Notes: generated from the letters alone by a model not told the origin. A stretch of DNA of 64,000 nt from Thiotrichaceae bacterium UBA4486 (GCA_002389045.1 DGNS01000009.1:293529-357528); one strand, 5' to 3'; numbered from the stretch's first letter, positions 9,301-17,585 are shown. A program made the numbers and translations.

Positions 9301-10923
9301 CACCCCTGGCTGCCGGAAACGGTGTCATTGCAAGGCACCGTATCCGGCGATATTAAAGCCCGGCACAGGCACTCGGATTGGGACCTCAAGGCAGAGCTTC
9401 AGGGTAGCGGCGCCCGGGTCAGTGCGGGGACGGGGGATGACTTGGAAACCCTTGAGGTACCGATGCTATCGCTGTCAGCGAATGTCACACCCGATCAGCG
9501 AACATGGAAGCTGCGACTGGGATCACCAGGTTATTTTGATCTGGATTTTGCAGGCCACATCAACCTGGCGGGGGAACAGGCACTGGACGCCAGGCTCGAC
9601 CTCGGCCTTGAGCAAATTGACTGGCTGGCGCGAATAGAACCTGCACTGTCCGGATCGAAGGGGGCCTTTCAGATCTCGGCGCTGGCCGGCGGCACACCGA
9701 CAGAACCCCGGATCAAGGGTGACTTCCGGCTCTTGAATGGACGCCTGACCGTACCCCCCATTGGACTCGTTCTTGATCGTATTCACGGTGAATTCCATAG
9801 CGGAGAAACGCCTGAACAGGTGCTGCTCGATGCCACCCTCGGCAGTGCTGATAGGCAACTGGCGCTGAATGGCGAGATCAATCTGCTGGCAGAGCAGGAT
9901 TACCCATACCGGTTGACCTTGCGGGGAGATGGGTTTCCCGCCGTACGCACCGCCGATATGAGCGTGGATGTTTCACCGGATCTGGAATTTCACGGCAGCC
10001 TTGCGCTTCACCACGTGCGCGGTTCCCTGGACATTCCGCGCCTGGAACTTCTGGTCACCAGTCTCCCGGAAGATTCCGTGAGCGTATCCCCGGATACCAC
10101 CATCGTGCAGTCGAAACAGGCCGGCGCCCGTCCCGTACCGGAAGGCAACAGCGGCAGTGACTTCATTCGCAACCGGGTCGATGTGGATATTACAGCCGAC
10201 CTCGGCCCGGATATCCACATCCAGGGCTTTGGCCTGAATACCGGGCTGGCCGGGGATATACGGGTGATCAAACCCGCCGGCGTGTATCAGCCCCGCGGCG
10301 AGGGATTCGTGAATCTCACCGATGGCAGTTACCGCGCTTACGGCCAGAACCTCGTCATTGAAAAGGGACAACTGCAATTTGCCGGAGCGCTGGATAATCC
10401 CGCCCTGTCCGTACGCGCTTATCGCCCCAACCTGTCGGTACGCCCCGGTGTCCGGGTTGACGGCTATGCCCGGCAACCGCGATTGACCCTGTATTCCGAA
10501 CCGGCCCAATCCGATGCCGATACCCTGTCCTGGCTGATCACCGGCCGTCCGATCAGCGGCGCATCCAGTGAAGAAGCCGGACTGCTGGCCCAGGCCGCGT
10601 TATCCCTGGGCGCGGAACAATCGTCCATACTCACCAATGAAATCGAAAACCTGTTCAGACTGGATGAATTTTCGGTAGGCGCCGGCAGCACAGTGAACGA
10701 CACCTCCGTCAGCGCCGCCAAACGCATTTCACCGAACCTCACTTTTCGATCCTCGTTCAACCCGTTTAACCAGCTCTGGTCGTTCCTGGTGAATTACCGG
10801 CTGACCGATCACTGGAGCGTACAATCCGAAAGTGGAATATCTCAGGGCGCCGATATCATTTATTCCATCGAAACCAATACGTTCTCGGAGCTGTTTGACA
10901 AACTCTGGCAATTCAACGAATAG
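6385..10923 (+). CDS. tamB: TamB, translocation and assembly module inner-membrane subunit
   Basis: A 1512-residue AsmA-like TamB protein. It has one N-terminal inner-membrane helix (residues about 8-28, LAVVLVTFCVIALVVTLGLL), then a very long periplasmic region of repeated beta-strand units expected to form a hydrophobic groove spanning to TamA. The C-terminal DUF490/TamB domain is clear from about residue 1170, with NLTDGSYRAYGQNLVIEKG, ALDNPALSVRA, SWLITGRP and the terminal YRLTDHWSVQSESG-type beta-signal region. The GTG start overlaps the tamA stop (GTGA). It is longer than E. coli TamB (1259), mostly in the repeat region. Function is inferred from family and gene pairing. Confidence 0.93.
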   Translation: MILKQFLRLAVVLVTFCVIALVVTLGLLASESGSRWLLQRIIDDNDIPLQFETMQGRLLDNIRLRNMRYRDEAGNSITAEHITLAWSPAELLQRRLHIHTLDIHRLTITAAGDDSEASDIPLIELPALPLRIQVDQLQLTETELRVNDKPWRMDRAEAGISVDESVAEVKDIRVQSGDQTLSGAAGLTVAARPRMNMELHWEGAIDNAPASGQLRIGGRQDDLVMQLQLAAQVDLIINGRINLAKSTPVFDLHGQINAALPDGLRDYAQSTGPVKFTITGNPAFAEARVSTALLTADGESLKIDLQADAALPKSSAGSDINATFEWQSVATVPESPYNLAGRGDITWLAGVMEIEHDLTQPSNVHLDGRIDFNDDPVVDLRMDWEPVEFTVMEGRTLKIAEGRMDAGGTLAALVLNARTRFALRSTADDAHAAMDMEADFIHLDIDGEMNLAGEQPDGHVAGTLTGPVPAPLQNHVYKPGPIQFELTLKPQIALVDLTASAHTASGTAVALTVMGKVDLPGNTKPATVAMFDWNLAPSGATDVVNTYTGRANIHYENDQFSITHKLLQPFVSQLDGLADMSPDRETRLDLTLDWTGLNIPLDERPSLQSPHGNIHISGPLSALNASITSRFESTPIGPLSVQAETQWTEPELTIRELNIDIFDGRIEATGVVTLADILRARLDLRGHDLDLEGLQADLKTRLDLIAGLDLDYQEEQLNGVIDISSLAGEWRGHTLAGQALITRRADRLRVETLRLTSGENRIDMELNLENSISGYLDLDIKDMSEFSANLAGNLKGRFDIDGTVEQPRISGQLDGADILVRELRIATLKADSAIDLRAGQQSSITLQTGTLQYQDLILDEVTISGSGLARAHTVNVAANGNDMTLSAQLDGSWMDRTWQGILQRLQVDTPDTGAWSLASPAALEWQQDSGQLQLDNTCLTQDSAQFCMAGRVDPDQALDISARVQQLPLGLMHPWLPETVSLQGTVSGDIKARHRHSDWDLKAELQGSGARVSAGTGDDLETLEVPMLSLSANVTPDQRTWKLRLGSPGYFDLDFAGHINLAGEQALDARLDLGLEQIDWLARIEPALSGSKGAFQISALAGGTPTEPRIKGDFRLLNGRLTVPPIGLVLDRIHGEFHSGETPEQVLLDATLGSADRQLALNGEINLLAEQDYPYRLTLRGDGFPAVRTADMSVDVSPDLEFHGSLALHHVRGSLDIPRLELLVTSLPEDSVSVSPDTTIVQSKQAGARPVPEGNSGSDFIRNRVDVDITADLGPDIHIQGFGLNTGLAGDIRVIKPAGVYQPRGEGFVNLTDGSYRAYGQNLVIEKGQLQFAGALDNPALSVRAYRPNLSVRPGVRVDGYARQPRLTLYSEPAQSDADTLSWLITGRPISGASSEEAGLLAQAALSLGAEQSSILTNEIENLFRLDEFSVGAGSTVNDTSVSAAKRISPNLTFRSSFNPFNQLWSFLVNYRLTDHWSVQSESGISQGADIIYSIETNTFSELFDKLWQFNE

Positions 10924-11037
10924 ATTTTCAACGGAACTATTGAGCATTTGCCGGGCAATACTGAAACTTCAACTTTCGTTCTCCAGGTTGAACAAGCTTA
11001 TAATGGCTGTTCAGTTTCGGGGGTGACTGGTACCGCT

Positions 11038-12711
11038 ATGGATATATTCGCCGCTGGCAATGCCGTTCTCGGTGGCCTCGGGCTTTTTCTGGTTGGCATG
11101 TGGCTGATGGGCGACGGGCTCAAGCTTGCAGCCGGTAATACCCTGCGTGACATATTGTATTCCTGGACCAACACCCGTACGCGCGCGCTGGGAACAGGTT
11201 TCATGATCACCGGCCTGGTGCAGTCCTCCAGTGCAATAACCGTTACCACCATCGGCTTTGCCAATGCCGGCCTGCTGACACTGGAACAGGCCATCTGGGT
11301 CATCTTCGGCAGTAACCTCGGCACCACCATGACCGGGTGGATCGTTGCCCTGGTGGGCTTCAAGGTCAATATTGAATATTTTGCCCTGCCTTTGATCGGT
11401 ACCGGCATGATCCTGCGACTGACGGGAATCAGAACCCGCCGCGCCGCCATCGGCCAGGCTATTGCCGGGTTCGGCCTGTTCTTTCTCGGCATCTCGGTAT
11501 TGAAAACCGGATTTATAGACCACTTCTCCGGCTACACCCTACCGGGCATGGAAGATGCCGGACTCCGCATCATGCTCCTGTACATGTTCATCGGTATTAT
11601 GCTGACCACGCTGATGCAGTCATCCAGCGCCGCCATGGTGATCACACTCGGGGCCGCGGAAAGTGGCCTGGTGCCCCTGACTTCGGCCGCCGCGGTCGTG
11701 ATTGGCGCCAACCTGGGCACGACCACAACCGCCATCCTGGCGGTGCTGGGCGCGACATCAACGGCCAAACGCGTGGCCGCCAGTCATGTTTTCTTCAACC
11801 TGATCACCGCCGCCATCGCCATTATTATCGTGGCGCCCATACTCAACCTGATTGCCCTGGTGCAAACAGTTCTGTATATGTCCAGTGCACCGGCGGTAAC
11901 TCTGGCCCTGTTCCATACCGCATTCAACCTGCTGGGTGTACTGCTGATGTGGCCGATGAGTCAATACATGGTCAGCATCCTGCAACGCTGGTTTGTCTCC
12001 GCCCGTGAAGTCGCGAGCCGGCCCATGTACCTGGATGTCACATCGTTACAGGTGCCCGCCGTTGCCATACAGACCCTGCTCAAGGAACTGACCAGAACCC
12101 GAACCATGGTGCTGCAGTACATACAGAGTGTCATCAGCATGGAAACCGATGCAGTGACAGATGAAACATCCGAGGTAGAACAACTGACTGTGGAAATCGG
12201 CAAATACGTTGCCAGGCTGAGCCGGGAAGATCTGCCGGAGAACATTGCCCAGTCACTGCCCATGCTGATCCAGGTTGCCCAGCAATACGCCTTGCTGGAA
12301 GACATGTGCAAGGATTACATCGATCTACAGACCCGGGGCCAGATCACTGATGAGCAGATTTCAACCGCATTGAACCTCTATAAACACCTGTGCATCCGTT
12401 TACTGGCTACAATCGACACCCTTGAAGAAGAAAGTGATATGACGGAGATTGACGGCCTGCTCAAGGAACTGGAACAGGAGTATGAAGCCCTGAAGTTTCA
12501 GTTATTGAAAGCAGGCAGTGAAGGCAAACTCGGCATGGTCACCGTGGATGCCCGTTTGCAGCAGGCAAACCTGCTGCGAAGAATCGGACGACAGGCCGTC
12601 AAGGCTACGCATCGCCTGCGTTCAATGCACAATCTGGTCGTTCCCGTTGCCGAGTCAGGGAAACCCGCTGCTGCAGCTGACTCCGGATCTGCTGAAGAAA
12701 CCGCCGGATGA
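11038..12711 (+). CDS. Na/Pi cotransporter family protein with PhoU-like tail
   Basis: A 557-residue membrane protein of the NptA/YjbB family of sodium-phosphate symporters and phosphate exporters. Two inverted repeats are marked by the duplicated QSSSA motif (VQSSSAITV and MQSSSAAMV) and paired GSNLGTT/GANLGTT motifs that define the substrate site. About eight or nine hydrophobic segments fill residues 5-320. Residues about 345-540 form a soluble helical PhoU-like region typical of the YjbB subgroup. An upstream in-frame start at 10948 exists, but the hydrophobic MDIFAAGNAVLGGLGLF start, preceded by GGGGGTGA, fits the family. Direction of transport cannot be told from sequence. Confidence 0.9.
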   Translation: MDIFAAGNAVLGGLGLFLVGMWLMGDGLKLAAGNTLRDILYSWTNTRTRALGTGFMITGLVQSSSAITVTTIGFANAGLLTLEQAIWVIFGSNLGTTMTGWIVALVGFKVNIEYFALPLIGTGMILRLTGIRTRRAAIGQAIAGFGLFFLGISVLKTGFIDHFSGYTLPGMEDAGLRIMLLYMFIGIMLTTLMQSSSAAMVITLGAAESGLVPLTSAAAVVIGANLGTTTTAILAVLGATSTAKRVAASHVFFNLITAAIAIIIVAPILNLIALVQTVLYMSSAPAVTLALFHTAFNLLGVLLMWPMSQYMVSILQRWFVSAREVASRPMYLDVTSLQVPAVAIQTLLKELTRTRTMVLQYIQSVISMETDAVTDETSEVEQLTVEIGKYVARLSREDLPENIAQSLPMLIQVAQQYALLEDMCKDYIDLQTRGQITDEQISTALNLYKHLCIRLLATIDTLEEESDMTEIDGLLKELEQEYEALKFQLLKAGSEGKLGMVTVDARLQQANLLRRIGRQAVKATHRLRSMHNLVVPVAESGKPAAAADSGSAEETAG

Positions 12712-12753
12712 ATACTGTTCATCCTGCTTTGCAGATCCGCATCTGCCCTGACA

Positions 12754-13785
12754 CTACAAGGGATAGTCCGAATAGCTTTCAAGGCTGGTTGTACCTTTCT
12801 TTCCCAGCGCGTCAGCGTTTTTCTGCAGCCACTGCCCGGCGCAGCGATAACCCGCATCATGCAACTGTTCCAGCATATCGGGCGATGCGTTGTAGCGACT
12901 CAGGTTATCCAGATCTTTCAAATCCTCATCGGCATGAATAATATGAATTCGCAGTTCATGCAGGCGTCTCTCCAGCACTCCCATGGTATCGACATTGTCG
13001 CCGATGATCTGTTTTGAAAAGGCAATGGCGCGCATTTCGCGCATGAAGTTTGATTGAAAGGCAATTTCCAAAATGCGTTCGCGGATCTGTTCCGGGCTGG
13101 CGGGAACGGATTTCCTGATACGCGGCTGCAACAGCACTATGAGCAAATCCGCTGAACGGCAATTGAAAATCAGCGGATAAAGTGACGGGTTACCGGTAAA
13201 GCCGCCGTCCCAGAAGGTCTCGTTGTCAATGGTCACCGGGTGATGAACCGACGGCAGGCAGGCGGAGGCCAGGATATGTTCGACGGTCAGCTCTTCACCT
13301 TTGAAAATCCTCAATTTACTGGTTCTGACATTCGTCGCCGCCAGAAACAGACGTACATCCCGGTTTTTTCTTATGCCGCCGAAATCAATGAATTCTTGCA
13401 GCAGTTCACGCAGCGGATTGAGGTTATCGGGATTGAACAGATAAGGTGAGTAGCTCTGGGTCATGCTCAGAAACATCTCCAGGGCCTGGTTTTTTGCTGA
13501 CCCGCCCATAAAGGGAAATCTGAACAACTCGTCGCTGGGCATGAATATACTGGTGAATTTCCTGCCCAGCTCCGTCCAGAATTCATCCAGCGCAACCTCC
13601 GGCGCGGCGGTTCCGGACAATCCACTGGCCAGCAGACAACCATTGACAGCCCCCGAACTGGTCCCGGAAATACCTTCAATGCGAATCCATGACTCCCCGA
13701 GCAGACGCTTGATAACGCCCCAGGTGTATGCACCGTGCGAACCACCGCCCTGCAACGCCAGGTTCAGTGTTACCGGTTCTTTCAT
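12754..13785 (-). CDS. Patatin-like phospholipase
   Basis: A 343-residue patatin-family serine hydrolase. All catalytic elements are present: the oxyanion loop GGGSHGAYTWG near the N-terminus, the nucleophile elbow GTSSG (context GISGTSSGAVNG), and the catalytic aspartate in WDGGFTGNPSL around residue 200. No signal peptide is visible, so it is probably cytoplasmic. Such proteins hydrolyse acyl esters of phospholipids or storage polyesters; the substrate here is unknown. The ATG at 13785 has GGGAGGG just upstream, better than an in-frame upstream start at 13824. It is convergent with the phosphate transporter and divergent from the glycine-zipper gene. Confidence 0.9.
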   Translation of the reverse strand: MKEPVTLNLALQGGGSHGAYTWGVIKRLLGESWIRIEGISGTSSGAVNGCLLASGLSGTAAPEVALDEFWTELGRKFTSIFMPSDELFRFPFMGGSAKNQALEMFLSMTQSYSPYLFNPDNLNPLRELLQEFIDFGGIRKNRDVRLFLAATNVRTSKLRIFKGEELTVEHILASACLPSVHHPVTIDNETFWDGGFTGNPSLYPLIFNCRSADLLIVLLQPRIRKSVPASPEQIRERILEIAFQSNFMREMRAIAFSKQIIGDNVDTMGVLERRLHELRIHIIHADEDLKDLDNLSRYNASPDMLEQLHDAGYRCAGQWLQKNADALGKKGTTSLESYSDYPL

Positions 13786-13962
13786 CACCCTCCCCGTGAT
13801 CGAATGTTTGCTACGCACAGCCATGCGCGAAAAGCTGACAGCGTCACATTCTACCGGTTCATATCAAAACTGCATCACAAATCAGGCGGCGATCCGGACT
13901 GTTTACTGCAACACATCGGCGAAATACGGTCCAACCCTGCAGAAAACAACAGGAGGATAACC

Positions 13963-14295
13963 ATGTACAAAAAATTGCATTTACTGACAATGTCCGCACT
14001 GCTGGCCGTGTCCACCGCTGCTACAGCAAACGATATGGTTCTGGATGCAGCCGTCGGTGGCGCCGTGGGTGGTGCCGTTGGCGGCGCCGTGGGCGCGGTC
14101 ATTGCCGGACGCGATGGCGCCATAGTCGGCGCCGGTGTTGGAGCCGCTGCCGGAGCCGCCGTCAATACCGCCGGTTACCACGATGAGCACGGCCATTACG
14201 ACGGCAAAAGACACCGTTACCATGGTACTTACTACAACGGACATCCACACGGCCGCTTCTGTCCTCCGGGACAGGCGAAAAAAGGCCGCTGCTAG
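13963..14295 (+). CDS. Secreted glycine-zipper protein with His/Tyr-rich tail
   Basis: A 110-residue protein of unknown function. Residues 1-22 form a signal peptide (KLHLLTMSALLAVSTAATA with an AxA-type cleavage site). Residues about 27-64 are a glycine-zipper region with tandem AVGG units, as in OmpA-associated glycine-zipper families that insert in membranes. The tail (about residues 68-100) is rich in His, Tyr and Gly (HDEHGHYDGKRHRYHG), suggesting possible metal binding, and ends in CPPGQAKKGRC with two cysteines. AGGAGG is placed ideally before the ATG. A strong terminator follows at about 14396. Function is not assigned. Confidence 0.85.
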   Translation: MYKKLHLLTMSALLAVSTAATANDMVLDAAVGGAVGGAVGGAVGAVIAGRDGAIVGAGVGAAAGAAVNTAGYHDEHGHYDGKRHRYHGTYYNGHPHGRFCPPGQAKKGRC

Positions 14296-14395
14296 CCCGT
14301 ACTCTTACCGCCCTTCAACTACGGACGCCGAGCTGCCCGCCTGACAACCGCTGGTGAAAAATGCGGGCCGGAACCGGCGCGGCTGCTGAACGATT

Positions 14396-14424
14396 AAACC
14401 GGGACACGGGTCCCGGTTTTTTTT
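14396..14424 (+). terminator. Rho-independent terminator
   Basis: AAACCGGGAC, a four-base loop, then GTCCCGGTTT gives a perfect 10-bp stem followed by a further T run. It closes the glycine-zipper transcript just before the nemR promoter. Confidence 0.9.
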
Positions 14425-14449
14425 ACCGCCGGACAACACGCACACCGAT

Positions 14450-14478
14450 TTGACTTTACTAGACGACTGGTCTATTCT
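14450..14478 (+). promoter_or_regulatory. nemR promoter with embedded TetR-type operator
   Basis: TTGACT (14450-14455), a 17-base spacer and TATTCT (14473-14478) make a good sigma-70 promoter. The spacer contains TAGACGACTGGTCTA (14460-14474), an inverted repeat TAGAC/GTCTA. Binding there would block polymerase, consistent with autorepression. Similar TAGAC/GTCTA arms recur upstream of the nemA operon. Confidence 0.7.
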
Positions 14479-14485
14479 ACCACGC

Positions 14486-15067
14486 ATGCACAGTTCCACA
14501 ACCAGAGAGGAATTGATCAAGGTCGGCACCGGCATCATCGCCCTGCAGGGATTCAACACCACGGGGTTGAATGCCGTGCTCTCGACGGCGGGTGTACCCA
14601 AGGGATCGTTTTACCATTACTTCAGGAGCAAGGAGGATTTTGGCCTCGCCGTGATCGAGTCCTTTGCCGGGGAATACAATGCCCGGCTACGTGACTACCT
14701 GCAGGATGCCTCGGTCACGCCACTGCAACGCATACGCAAGTACATGCAAAGCGGCATCAAATCCATGCAGGGTTGTGAGTGCCGGCAGGGCTGTCTCATC
14801 GGCAGCCTCGGCCAGGAGCTGGCCGGTCAGAACGAGGTGTTCAGGGAAAAGCTGGATGGCGTATTTCGGGAATGGTCCGGTTATTTCAGGGATTGTCTGG
14901 ACGAGGCGAAAGCGATCGGCGAGATCTCCGCAGACAGCAACACGCGTGAACTGGCGGATTTCATACTTACCGGGTGGCAGGGTGCCAGCCTGCGCGCCAA
15001 GGTAACACGCTCGGTGAAACCCATGAAGTCATTCATGAAAATACTGTTCACAAGAATTCTGGTTTGA
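14486..15067 (+). CDS. nemR: TetR/AcrR family repressor, NemR-like
   Basis: A 193-residue TetR-family regulator. The N-terminal helix-turn-helix is clear (LQGFNTTGLNAVLSTAGVPKGSFYHYFRSKEDFG, residues about 17-50) and closely resembles E. coli NemR, which represses nemA and is inactivated by electrophiles and hypochlorite through a reactive cysteine. Here a cysteine cluster GCECRQGC sits at about residues 94-101, in the ligand domain where such a redox switch would lie. The start at 14486 is chosen because an upstream in-frame ATG lies inside the promoter. The gene is followed by the operator and the nemA operon. Specific inducers are inferred from homology and context. Confidence 0.85.
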   Translation: MHSSTTREELIKVGTGIIALQGFNTTGLNAVLSTAGVPKGSFYHYFRSKEDFGLAVIESFAGEYNARLRDYLQDASVTPLQRIRKYMQSGIKSMQGCECRQGCLIGSLGQELAGQNEVFREKLDGVFREWSGYFRDCLDEAKAIGEISADSNTRELADFILTGWQGASLRAKVTRSVKPMKSFMKILFTRILV

Positions 15068-15090
15068 AAAAAATTTATTCGATAATTAAG

Positions 15091-15102
15091 TAGACTGGTC
15101 TA
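15091..15102. promoter_or_regulatory. Second NemR-type operator, upstream of the nemA operon
   Basis: TAGACTGGTCTA has the same TAGAC/GTCTA arms as the nemR promoter operator, but with a 2-base rather than 5-base spacer. A TATTCC at 15101-15106 may be the -10 element, with a weak -35 (TTCGAT) 17 bases upstream. Confidence 0.6.
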
Positions 15103-15110
15103 TTCCAAAC

Positions 15111-15152
15111 GGTGTCAGCCTGAAGGCAGACACCTGGCCCCAGGCTGACACC
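15111..15152 (+). promoter_or_regulatory. Long hairpin in the nemA 5' leader
   Basis: GGTGTCAGCCTG and CAGGCTGACACC are perfect 12-bp complements separated by 18 bases. There is no T run after the stem, so it is not a simple terminator. It could stabilise the mRNA, act as an operator, or control translation of the downstream small ORF, whose AAGGAG lies about 10 bases after the stem. Confidence 0.6.
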
Positions 15153-15175
15153 AGACATATCAAGGAGAATAAGAC

Positions 15176-15361
15176 ATGCAAGACAATGAAACCATCCGCT
15201 TGTTCCTGGAACAATCGGCCCGCTATCTGGACCTCGATATTGATCCGGAGATACAAACGGCAGACAGCGGTAATACGTCGGCAGGCCGCCCGTGCTTTAT
15301 GCCGGGTCACCGGGCCTTTGCAACCACACAGGCAAGCTGCTGCGCCGGAGGTGCCTCATGA
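15176..15361 (+). CDS. Small leader ORF coupled to nemA
   Basis: A 61-codon ORF with a good AAGGAG site before its ATG. Its stop overlaps the nemA start in an ATGA, a classical translational-coupling arrangement. The first 25 or so residues (NETIRLFLEQSARYLDLDIDPE) look like a real helical protein and resemble the start of DUF4089/AtzG-like small proteins. The rest (SGNTSAGRPCFMPGH...) is cysteine- and serine-rich and does not. It may be a genuine small protein, a decayed one, or a leader peptide tuning nemA translation. No function is assigned. Confidence 0.55.
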   Translation: MQDNETIRLFLEQSARYLDLDIDPEIQTADSGNTSAGRPCFMPGHRAFATTQASCCAGGAS

Positions 15362-16479
15362 GCGCTACAGGAGCAATCACTGACGCACAAACAGCAGATT
15401 TGTTCACGCCCATTGAAATTGACGGCCTGACACTGCGCAATCGTATCGTAATGGCGCCGCTGACACGTAACCGCGCCGGTGAAGGAAATGTGCCCACGGC
15501 AATGAACGTGGAGTACTACCGGCAGCGTGCTTCGGCCGGGCTCATCATTACCGAGGCGACCCAGATCAGTGAACAGGGCGTAGGTTATCCCGCTACGCCG
15601 GGCATACACAGTGAAGCGCAGGTCAGCGGCTGGAAGAAGGTCACCAAGGCTGTTCACGATGAAGGGGGCCTGATCTTCCTGCAACTCTGGCATGTAGGCC
15701 GCATTTCACATCCGTCCCTGCAGCCGAATGGTGAATTACCGGTTGCGCCCAGTGCCGTGAAACCGGCACAGGGTCAGGCATTGACCTACGAAGGGCCGAA
15801 AGATTACGTCACACCAAGGGCGCTGACCCTGGAAGAGATCCCGGGCATCATCGGCGATTACCGCGCTGCCGCGCAAAATGCCAGGGACGCCGGATTTGAT
15901 GGTGTCGAAATCCATGCCGCTAACGGCTACCTGCTCGACCAGTTTCTGCGCGACGGCACCAATCGGCGCAGCGATGAATACGGTGGTGTCGTGGAGAATC
16001 GCGCCCGTCTGATCCTTGAGGTCATCGAGGCGGTGCAGGAAGTCTGGATGCCGGAACGCGTCGGTCTGCGCATTTCGCCGAGCGGCACGTTCAATGACAT
16101 GCACGACAGCGATCCGGAGCATACCTTCGGTTACCTTGTAGATAAACTCAATCATTACCATCTCGCCTGTCTGCACATTGTCGAAGCCGGCGCAAAAGAC
16201 ATGTGCCATGGCGGGACCGAGGTACCGACATCGATCTTTCGCGATATATACCAGGGACGAATCATGGTTAACGGTGATTACGATGCCCGCAAAGGCAATG
16301 AGGCAATACAACAACATAAAGTTGATCTTGTCTCCTTTGGCCGCAAGTTCATCGCCAATCCGGATTTGCCGGAACGCCTGCGGCAGAACGCGCCACTGAA
16401 TGCGCCTGACCCGGAAACGTTTTACGGTGGCGATGAGAGAGGCTATATCGATTACCCTGCCCTGCCGGAAACGATCTGA
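15358..16479 (+). CDS. nemA: Alkene reductase, Old Yellow Enzyme family (NemA-like)
   Basis: A 373-residue FMN-dependent ene-reductase that uses NAD(P)H to reduce activated C=C bonds in electrophiles such as maleimides, enones and nitro compounds. The family sequence begins LFTPIEIDGLTLRNRIVMAPLTRNRA. The substrate-binding His-Asn pair is in EIHAANGYLLDQFLRDGTNRRSDEYGG around residue 185, and the C-terminal FMN phosphate region VSFGRKFIANPDLPERL is complete. The start follows GGAGGTGCCTC and overlaps the small upstream ORF. With the NemR-like repressor and the OsmC protein it forms an electrophile-detoxification unit. Physiological substrate unknown. Confidence 0.92.
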   Translation: MSATGAITDAQTADLFTPIEIDGLTLRNRIVMAPLTRNRAGEGNVPTAMNVEYYRQRASAGLIITEATQISEQGVGYPATPGIHSEAQVSGWKKVTKAVHDEGGLIFLQLWHVGRISHPSLQPNGELPVAPSAVKPAQGQALTYEGPKDYVTPRALTLEEIPGIIGDYRAAAQNARDAGFDGVEIHAANGYLLDQFLRDGTNRRSDEYGGVVENRARLILEVIEAVQEVWMPERVGLRISPSGTFNDMHDSDPEHTFGYLVDKLNHYHLACLHIVEAGAKDMCHGGTEVPTSIFRDIYQGRIMVNGDYDARKGNEAIQQHKVDLVSFGRKFIANPDLPERLRQNAPLNAPDPETFYGGDERGYIDYPALPETI

Positions 16480-16508
16480 TCCTGTTCCATAGCAACCCGG
16501 AGATGCCC

Positions 16509-16955
16509 ATGACAACCGAACCCGGCAACCAGGTAGAAGTCGAGGAAACCCTTACCGGTAAATACACCCGGAACATGCGCTCTGGTCGTCATGTGTTGAT
16601 CGCCGATGAACCGGAAAGTGCCGGAGGCAATGACGCCGGGCCGGGGCCGTATGAATACCTGTTGATGGGCCTCGGTGCCTGTACCAGCATGACCATACGC
16701 ATGTACGCCGAACGCAAGCAATTGCCGCTGGAACGCGTGCGGGTACGGCTCTCACATCAGAAAGTTCATGCGCAGGATTGCCTTGATTGCGAGACGCGGG
16801 AAGGCAAGGTGGACGAGATTACACGCGAGATCATCCTCGAAGGCCGGTTAAGCGGGGAACAACGTCAGAAATTACTCGATATCGCCAACCGCTGTCCGGT
16901 ACACCGGACCCTGATCTCCGAGATCAAGGTGCGCTCAAAGCTTGTACCGGACTGA
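16509..16955 (+). CDS. OsmC family protein
   Basis: A 148-residue OsmC/Ohr-superfamily protein. Members reduce organic and fatty-acid hydroperoxides using a pair of cysteines. Both are visible: the first in GLGACTSMTIRMYA (residue about 57) and the second in ANRCPVHRTL (about 127). An additional CLDC pair lies near residue 91, which is not universal. The start at 16509 is set by GGAG at 16499-16502; an ATG at 16503 is too close to it. It is 29 bases after nemA in the same direction, so it is probably part of the NemR-controlled operon. Confidence 0.88.
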   Translation: MTTEPGNQVEVEETLTGKYTRNMRSGRHVLIADEPESAGGNDAGPGPYEYLLMGLGACTSMTIRMYAERKQLPLERVRVRLSHQKVHAQDCLDCETREGKVDEITREIILEGRLSGEQRQKLLDIANRCPVHRTLISEIKVRSKLVPD

Positions 16956-17204
16956 GACTGCTCCCACTCCGGGTTTCATCACTGCGGCTGAAACGCTACA
17001 AGCTTTTCCACCAATACGATGACGTGATGGTCTTCTGGCAATTGATGTCCCACGTCCTGGTGTGAATCCGGAGCGGCCCTCATGTAATTACGGCTGGAAC
17101 CCCGTTTATTCCCACGTAAGGCAGGGTTTTTCATCTATAATTATTGAAACAGGCACTGACTCAATCAGCGCTTCTTTCAATAATATTCTGACAGGAGAAA
17201 AACA

Positions 17205-17471
17205 ATGGCCGGTGGCTGGTCACGTGACGGTGCGGTTCAGGATCAGATTGATGCCAGTATTGAAGACGCCATCAAGCTGGCGCGCAGCCGCCTGCCGGCC
17301 GGCGAAAGCCTGACCCGCTGCGAAGAATGTGACGAGGAAATACCCGAAGCGCGGCGAAATGCAATCCCCGGCGTGCGGCTGTGCGTGAACTGCCAGGCCG
17401 CGCGTGATGCCCGCCAGGAAACACCCGCCGGATTCAACCGGCGGGGCAGTAAAGACAGTCAACTGCGTTGA
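17205..17471 (+). CDS. DksA/TraR family C4 zinc-finger protein (YbiI-like)
   Basis: An 88-residue protein of the short DksA/TraR class. The C4 zinc finger CEEC...CVNC (residues about 39-63, context RCEECDEEIPEARRNAIPGVRLCVNCQ) is intact. The N-terminal helix (DQIDASIEDAIKLARSRLPAGES) is too short to be the coiled-coil hairpin of full DksA, so an effect on RNA polymerase secondary channel is possible but unproven. An ACAGGAG lies 8-9 bases before the ATG. It appears monocistronic. Confidence 0.88.
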   Translation: MAGGWSRDGAVQDQIDASIEDAIKLARSRLPAGESLTRCEECDEEIPEARRNAIPGVRLCVNCQAARDARQETPAGFNRRGSKDSQLR

Positions 17472-17585
17472 TATCCTTCAACGATCCCGTCCCGTTATCA
17501 GCCGCTTTCTTTTTAACCTGGTGGAGTAACATGACCATCAACCTCTATTCTTATCAATCTGTTGCCCGACCTTGACCAGGGGCGG

